A stretch of 64,000 bases of DNA from Adiantum capillus-veneris. Its lineage: Eukaryota; Streptophyta; Polypodiopsida; Polypodiales; Pteridaceae. Shown in pieces: positions 58,738 through 64,000 of the stretch. The stretch lies in contig CM043965.1 of NCBI GenBank assembly GCA_014529385.2, forward strand, positions 14,328,912 through 14,392,911, written 5' to 3'. The stretch's first letter is position 1; the number at the start of each line of letters is the position of its first letter. The notes beneath the pieces were generated by a model that was not told the origin of the DNA, did not search any database, and saw nothing but the letters and a program-made list of their open reading frames with translations. A program made the position numbers and the translations under genes.

Positions 58738-61574
58738 AGCAGCTGTTAGAGTTGTTTTGCCTACGGCAGAACAAGCTTGTTGGGATGTTAAGGATGCGCA
58801 TGCTCATGCATTGATTGCGTTGTCTATGAAGCACACCATTGTTCCTCACATTCGTTCAGAAAAATCTGCAAAACAGGCTTGGGATATTCTAGCAGGTCTT
58901 TATGCAAGCCGCAATGAGGCTAAAATTGCTTTGCTGCGTAAAAAGCTGGAGTCGAAGATTATGCATGAGGAAGATGATATGGACACTTTCCTTGCTAGTG
59001 TCAAGGATATTAATGAGCAGCTTATCTCTGCAGGTGAAGCGATTTCACACAGTTCCCTTGTGCAGACTGTTCTTGATGCCTTACTAGATTCCTACCAGAC
59101 TTTTACTAGTACTTGGAGACTTATGACCCAAGGAAATCCAGAAGTTGTCAAGTTTGATGCATTATGCACATTGCTGTTGCAAGAGTCGCTTTCCAGAAAA
59201 AACAGGACTAGGCAGCGTGCAGTTGAACAGGCTTTTATTGCTTCTCAAAGAAAGGGTGGTAACAGTAATGCAACCACTTCTGATGGTTCTGCTGCGAGTG
59301 GCAAAACTTCTGTTCCTAATGATTCTGTTGGCAGCACTTCGTCTGGCAATTCTGGTGATAAGGAAAAAAAGAAGATGCGTTGCCATTATTGTAAAGCTAA
59401 TGATCACTTGATCAAGTCGTGTCCTAAGTTGAAGGCCAAAGAGGCTAAGAAGAAAGAGGGTGGTTCCACTGCAAATGCTGGTTCCACTACAAATGCAGCC
59501 ATTGTTGAGTCTTCTATGAAAGGAGACTGTGTTGTTGATGTTGATGCCGAATGGGCTTTTAGCATAGAGTGCACTTACAATCCTGCTGTCCATGATGCAT
59601 GCTTGTCAGTTGATGCAAATTCACATGTGTGGTATTTCGACAGTGGTGCTACAAAGCACATTACCTCACATCGTGAACTATTTACCTCTCTCGAGTCTGT
59701 CCCTCATGGGAATTCAGTCACTTGTGCCAACAACGCCTCTTATCCGGTTCAGAAAGTTGAAAAGATTGTGCTTACTGTAGCAAATGGCAGTTCCTTCACA
59801 CTTGTTGATGCACTTTATGTACCTGGGATCAAGAAGAATCTCTTGTCTGTATCCGCACTTGCTAGACTTTGACTTGTAGTCAAATTTGTGGATGACAGAT
59901 GTACAGTTCATCACCTCAGTTTTGGTGATGAAATTGTTGCATCTGGCCTTTTGTGCCGTGGGCTGTATAAGCTCACTTTGTATGACAAGTGTGGACAAAA
60001 TTTTGCAAATGCTGTTGCAGATTCAAAGGCTATTTCAGATGCAAAACTTTGGCATGCACGTTTTGGTCATCTGAATTTGGCCAGTTTGCTGCGTTTGCAG
60101 AATTCTGATATGGTTGCTTCTTTGCCGCCTCTTGAAGCAATTGTCAAACATGTTTGTGAAGGCTATATTCTGGGTAAAATGCAGCGTTCTAAGTTTCCAA
60201 AGGATGGTTCAGTTAGGGCCACATGTAGGTTGCAGCTTGTGCATAGTGATGTTTGTGGGCCCATGCAAACTCCGTCCTTGGGAAATTACCTGTACTTTGT
60301 GACTTTCATTGATGATTACTCCAGGCATGCATGGGTATTTCCGCTTAAAGTGAAGTTCGAAGTTTTTATGTGCTTCAAACAATTTCTGGCTATGGCTGAA
60401 AATGTCTCGAGATGTACTATGGGCACCCTCCGTTCTGATCTAGGGGGGGAGTATATGTCTCATGAATTTAATGCATTTCTGGCTAGTCGTGGGATAAAAC
60501 ACCAATGTACAGTGCCTTATACACCCCAGTAAAATGGTGTTGCTGAGAGGAAAAACAGGTCACTCACGGAAATGGCACGATGTATGGTCAAAAGTCAAGC
60601 TTTGCCGCATTCTTTTTGCCTTGAGGCCATCATGTGTGCTACTTATGTACTTAACAGGTGTCCTACGAAAGCTTTGCAGTCTATTACTCCATATGAAGCA
60701 TGGCATGATAGAAAGCCTTCGATTGAGCACATGCATGTTTTTGGCTGTTTGATATGCTTTGGTGCCACAAGTGCAGCGAAAAAAATTGGATGATAAGGCT
60801 GTCAAATGTATTTTTGTTGGTTATAGTGCTGAAAGCAAAGGTTATAGGTTGTATCATCCGCAAACAAAACGTATTTTGGTTTCTCGGGATGTAGTGTTTG
60901 TGGAAGATTCTGTTCAGCCCTTGCTGTCATGTACTAGAGACAGTAATGTAAGCTCACAGGACATTTATGAAACTTTGTTGCCTCTTTTCAGTGGTGGAAA
61001 TACGATTTTTTGCTACTTGAATGGCACTTACATCTTGGCTTGCTTTATCTCAATGGGGGATCACTGCCGCCACATTTGCATGCTTTTTCAGACTCAGATT
61101 GGGATGGTTGTTTTGACACACAAGTGTCCAAAGTGGTTTTGTTCCATGCTTGGTAGCTCATGCATATCTTGGTTGAGCAAGAAGCAACCTAATATGGCAA
61201 CTTCCAGTTGTGAGGCTAAGTACAGGGCAGTCTTCACAACTACGATTGAGTGTGTATGGCTCAGACGCCTTATGGCTGATTTGGGTGTTGGACAGGACAC
61301 TGCCAACACTGACAGTCAGAGCGCATTGGCAGTTGCGAGCAACCTAGTTTTTCATGCTTGCACAAAGAACATTAAGGCGCATTACCACTATGTTATGGAG
61401 AGGCTCTCAGTAGGAGAGATCAACTTGGCTTATGTGACAACACAGGACAACCTTGCATATCTTTTCACAAAGGCATTGTCTCGTGAGAAGTTGGAAGCTT
61501 TTTGCAAGCTTTGGGCTTACTCCCCTTTGTGGACTGATCATGTCCTCAGGGCATGGAACTTCCCTTTACTCTAG
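58738..61574 (+). pseudogene. Copia gag-pol, unit F (5' gag and RT missing)
   Basis: It begins at the point matching D position 20811. A 371-codon frame (58757-59872) covers the rest of gag, zinc knuckle CHYCKANDHLIKSC and intact protease motif WYFDSGATKHI. A TGA ends it near 59870. The pre-integrase and integrase regions follow (59888-60532; HARFGHLN, CEGYILGK with a lost Cys, HSDVCGPM, FIDDYSRHAW), with a TAA at 60530. After NGVAERKN and CIFVGYSAESKGYR a deletion near 61003 removes about 1.28 kb, including all of RT, and joins directly to RNase H (SSCEAKYRA, DSQSALAVA). Confidence 0.85.
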
Positions 61575-61613
61575 GTGCTAGATCTCATTCACCGCATCAC
61601 TCCAGGGGGGATT

Positions 61614-62085
61614 TGTTACGATATGCATGTGGTAGTGACGTGTGTGAACACAATTAGGACCTCCGGGTCATTTTTTCCCTTTCTAGGAGGTTTTTCCCTC
61701 TGTGCATTGTATATACGTCCATGACTGTATGGCTAACTTATCTTTCCATTGCACACTAAGTAATACACTCTCTGTTGTGTGCCCTAGGGGGGTTCACCAT
61801 TCAGTACCCCCCTATATAACGTGCGTTCGTGGGGTATTAAAAAACTCATCTTTTAACATGTCTAAATGAATAAAATGACCCCTTATTTTAGAAAAAAAAT
61901 CCAAAATTGAATATAAAACCCTCTTATTTTAATGTATCTCTATTAAATTGCTTAGAATTTTTATATTTTAAAACCCCTCCTTTTGAACTCACGTTATACA
62001 TTAACATGATTACATAGTGCACCCCCCGGGTGTGCCTTGAGCTTCCTTCGAGTTGTGTGTGTTTTCTTGCAACCTAATTCCAACA
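61614..62085 (+). repeat. 3' LTR of the composite copia, containing a MITE
   Basis: It starts TGTTACGATATGCATG after the purine tract tccagggggg and ends TTCCAACA. About 226 bp of LTR is left once the 246-bp insert is removed. Confidence 0.88.
61784..62029. mobile_element. 246-bp MITE with G-rich TIRs, in the copia 3' LTR
   Basis: The left end is CTAGGGGGGTTCACC; the right end in reverse complement is CCGGGGGGTGCAC. The LTR sequence gtgtgcc is duplicated on both sides (61777-61783 and 62030-62036) and is single in the D LTRs. Interior blocks ttgaactcacgt and acgtgc match the MITE at 11799-11994. Non-coding. Confidence 0.87.
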
Positions 62086-64000
62086 CATCAATCACATGCA
62101 CAAGTAAATGAATTTGGAGAGTAAGAATGTTGGTTGGAAAATACTTCTTCACCATACACACTACCTCTATAGCATTTAAGCGAGCTGCATCAATGTTGTC
62201 TCTCTTGATCTCTTTTGATCACAATCATGAGACTTAAGACCACTTATTTTGTCATATTTTGTAAAAGTTGTTTTCAAGCATCGCATGCTCCCAGTTGGAG
62301 TTTTGAATGTACACATGAATTTCTTTACTTGTTGCTCCTCTGCCTTTCTCAAAACCCATGGAAATTTTGGAATAACATAATTTCCACTGGGATAAAGACA
62401 AGGACATATCTCTGGCATTTTTCCCACGGCTTGCAAGTCGTCCCTTGCACCTTGCTATCCCTTTTTTCAGTAATTTTCTTCCACAAGATCTCCCCCACAT
62501 TTTAAAAAATATGCATTGGATCGATCACTTAATTGATAAGCAAGTCACTCCAACATGGAAGGTCATGAAAAATAGAGAGTCTTTCTATCCCAAGTGGCAT
62601 AAAATCCCTTGATTATTGTTACATGTTCTTCCAATCATTCTCCTTCAATGGGTGCATATTATGTTTGTATATATTTGGTCCACTCAACTCATGAATTCGG
62701 GCAAAAATAAGCCATGCTCCTTGTACATTGTCTTGCCCAAATAATTAGAGCACCAAGTCGAGGACCACATAGTAGACATGCATGGTTGCCCGAGTAGCTC
62801 AACCTTTAAACCAGAAAGAAAGAACGAGAAAGGATCAAGCATTGAACTAGCACCACCTATAGAATGTAGATAGATATGGGTTTCAAAGTACTTACTTGAA
62901 CACTGACCAAAGCCTGGCCAATTGTGCATGGTCCACATGAGAATTCCTTGCACATGGGCATGTCATCGATTGATCGGTTGGGACATGTCAACCACATAAA
63001 TCCTTCTCCTAAGATTTGAAGCTCTTCTATAAGTTGGTTCCATATAAACATCCATGTTCTTTACCTTGTACTTCTCTAGAACAATCAATGACAATAGTAG
63101 ATGGCCTTCTTGATAGCCAACCATGGTGGAAAATTATAGTTCACCAAGAAAATAAGCCATGTGCTCCATCAGGAACTCCAAATTCCAAATGGGTTTACTC
63201 TGTCCATTGCCAAACCAAAACGGATAGAAAGAGATTCTTCTTTAAATGCATGCCATCATTCCTCTATGTGCTTCCATGCAAGAGAATTAACAGGCATCCA
63301 CATCACATCATCTGTGGATCTGGTGTCTTGATGCCATGTTATCAAAGCTGATATAGACTTGCACCTAAACATACTCTTTATCCTTGGAATGATTGGAAAG
63401 TGTCTTAGAAGCTTTGGAGGGACAAATTTTCCTTATGTGTCCTCTTCATACCTATTTGATCCCCATTTGGGACATTTTTCCAAATACTTGTACTCATTTA
63501 GAAAGAGTGCACAATCATTAGGATATGCATGGATTTTATTATAATCCATCCCAAGTTCGTAAGAAGCTGTTTAACGGTAGGTCAAGTAGGGGGGTATGTG
63601 ATTGCCTTCTGGCAAAATCTGCTCGTTGAGCAATCTGTCAAAACCTTTTGAACAAGAACTTTGGCTTTTCAGGTAAATCCGTATGATATACATATATTTA
63701 CCCAAAAAGCCCTGTAACACTCGTGTCGGCGGACTATCCATAAATTGAGTGTAGATTAAGCATTGCCAAAGCTGTAAAAAGAACAAAAATTTTGGCGTTG
63801 TTGTAAAGCAGCATGTGGGCAAGCCTTTTCATCATCTCTCCTTCCTCTTTGTCATTCTCATGCCGTTGTTGTGGATGGGATGATTGAGGTTGAGAGGTAG
63901 TGTTGCCTTGATTGCTAGCAATTTTTCCACCTTGGCTTTGAATGATGGGGTCCATGTCAAAGAATACATCCAAGATTTGTTCCATCTCAACTTCTTGAAA
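62086..64000 (-). pseudogene. CACTA (En/Spm) TNP2-type transposase pseudogene, 5' part (continues beyond window)
   Basis: Minus-strand segments in several frames follow the TNP2 order: an N-terminal region (63985-63734), then ILPEGNHIPPYL and LGMDYNKIHAYPNDC (about 63600-63500) with YEKC-type KYLEKCPKWGSNRY, then PPKLLRHFPIIPRIKSMF (about 63420-63360). The WNQLIEELQ and ILMWTMHNWPGFG core lies near 63040-62900, and TPTG, KISGLKSHDCD and VKKYFPTNI with LLVHVIDE near 62330-62090. LGLDY.KIHACPNDC and GLKSHDCH are hallmark motifs of plant CACTA transposases, which cut and paste elements with CACTA termini. Stops and frameshifts show decay. The terminal repeats are not in view. Confidence 0.82.

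Larger units (their letters stand above)
54126..62085 (+). mobile_element. Composite Ty1/copia insertion (units E and F, same family as D)
   Basis: It starts with an LTR at 54126-54354 and ends with one at 61614-62085, and is flanked by CACCA (54121-54125) and CATCA (62086-62090), a 5-bp duplication with one transition. Between them lie two partial gag-pol bodies in the same orientation. E runs from gag to late RT and stops at 58451. F restarts in mid gag at about 58738, has integrase, then skips RT and ends in RNase H. A 286-bp unrelated spacer separates them. It is non-functional. Confidence 0.85.

Overview
The window reads as plant nuclear DNA, most likely from a fern or another large-genome land plant. 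It is dominated by LTR retrotransposons and small DNA transposons, carries many (CT)n/(CA)n microsatellites, and holds one intact-looking intronless PLS-type pentatricopeptide repeat (PPR) gene whose repeat style (SWTAM-type motifs with long inserts between repeats) recalls fern and lycophyte organelle RNA-binding proteins. The species is inferred from style only; no database search was possible.

Layout. 1-4904: the 3' part of a badly deleted Ty3/gypsy chromovirus-like element (family G1, copy A). 4905-6596: AT-rich DNA containing one end of a DNA transposon. 6602-28295: an Athila/Tat-like gypsy element on the minus strand ('Gm', TSD GAGAG) with gag, pol and a long extra ORF downstream of pol. 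Gm is interrupted by a small MITE (11799-11994) and by a second LTR element, 'C' (13195-24919, TSD GCGT). C has a gag-like acidic ORF and no enzymes. The right LTR of C is itself split by a 686-bp MITE and by a Ty1/copia element, 'D' (20015-24224, TSD TGTGT). 28301-33800: the PPR gene (28923-31598, +), a perfect hairpin downstream of it, and a tandem CT-rich array. 33808-44848: family G1 copy B, a fuller chromovirus with a 1.3-kb TIR transposon in its integrase and a 1.2-kb insertion in its 3' LTR. 44849-49140: mostly non-coding DNA with a PPR gene fragment, microsatellites and tRNA-like (SINE-like) motifs. 49140-50820: a decayed gypsy pol of another lineage. 51738-52260: hexanucleotide satellite. 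53740-64000: a minus-strand CACTA (En/Spm, TNP2-type) transposase pseudogene split by a composite copia insertion (54126-62085) of the same family as D.

Several nestings are supported internally: removing the insert plus one target-site copy restores the reading frame of the host element. This holds for C in Gm pol, the MITE in Gm RNase H, the TIR element in the G1-B integrase, and the composite copia in the CACTA transposase. The observations most worth following are the enzyme-less element C, the extra ORF of Gm, a MITE family with G-rich termini present in three copies, and the TIR element with palindromic subterminal repeats. Apart from the PPR gene no cellular gene is evident, and most element ORFs carry stops or frameshifts.
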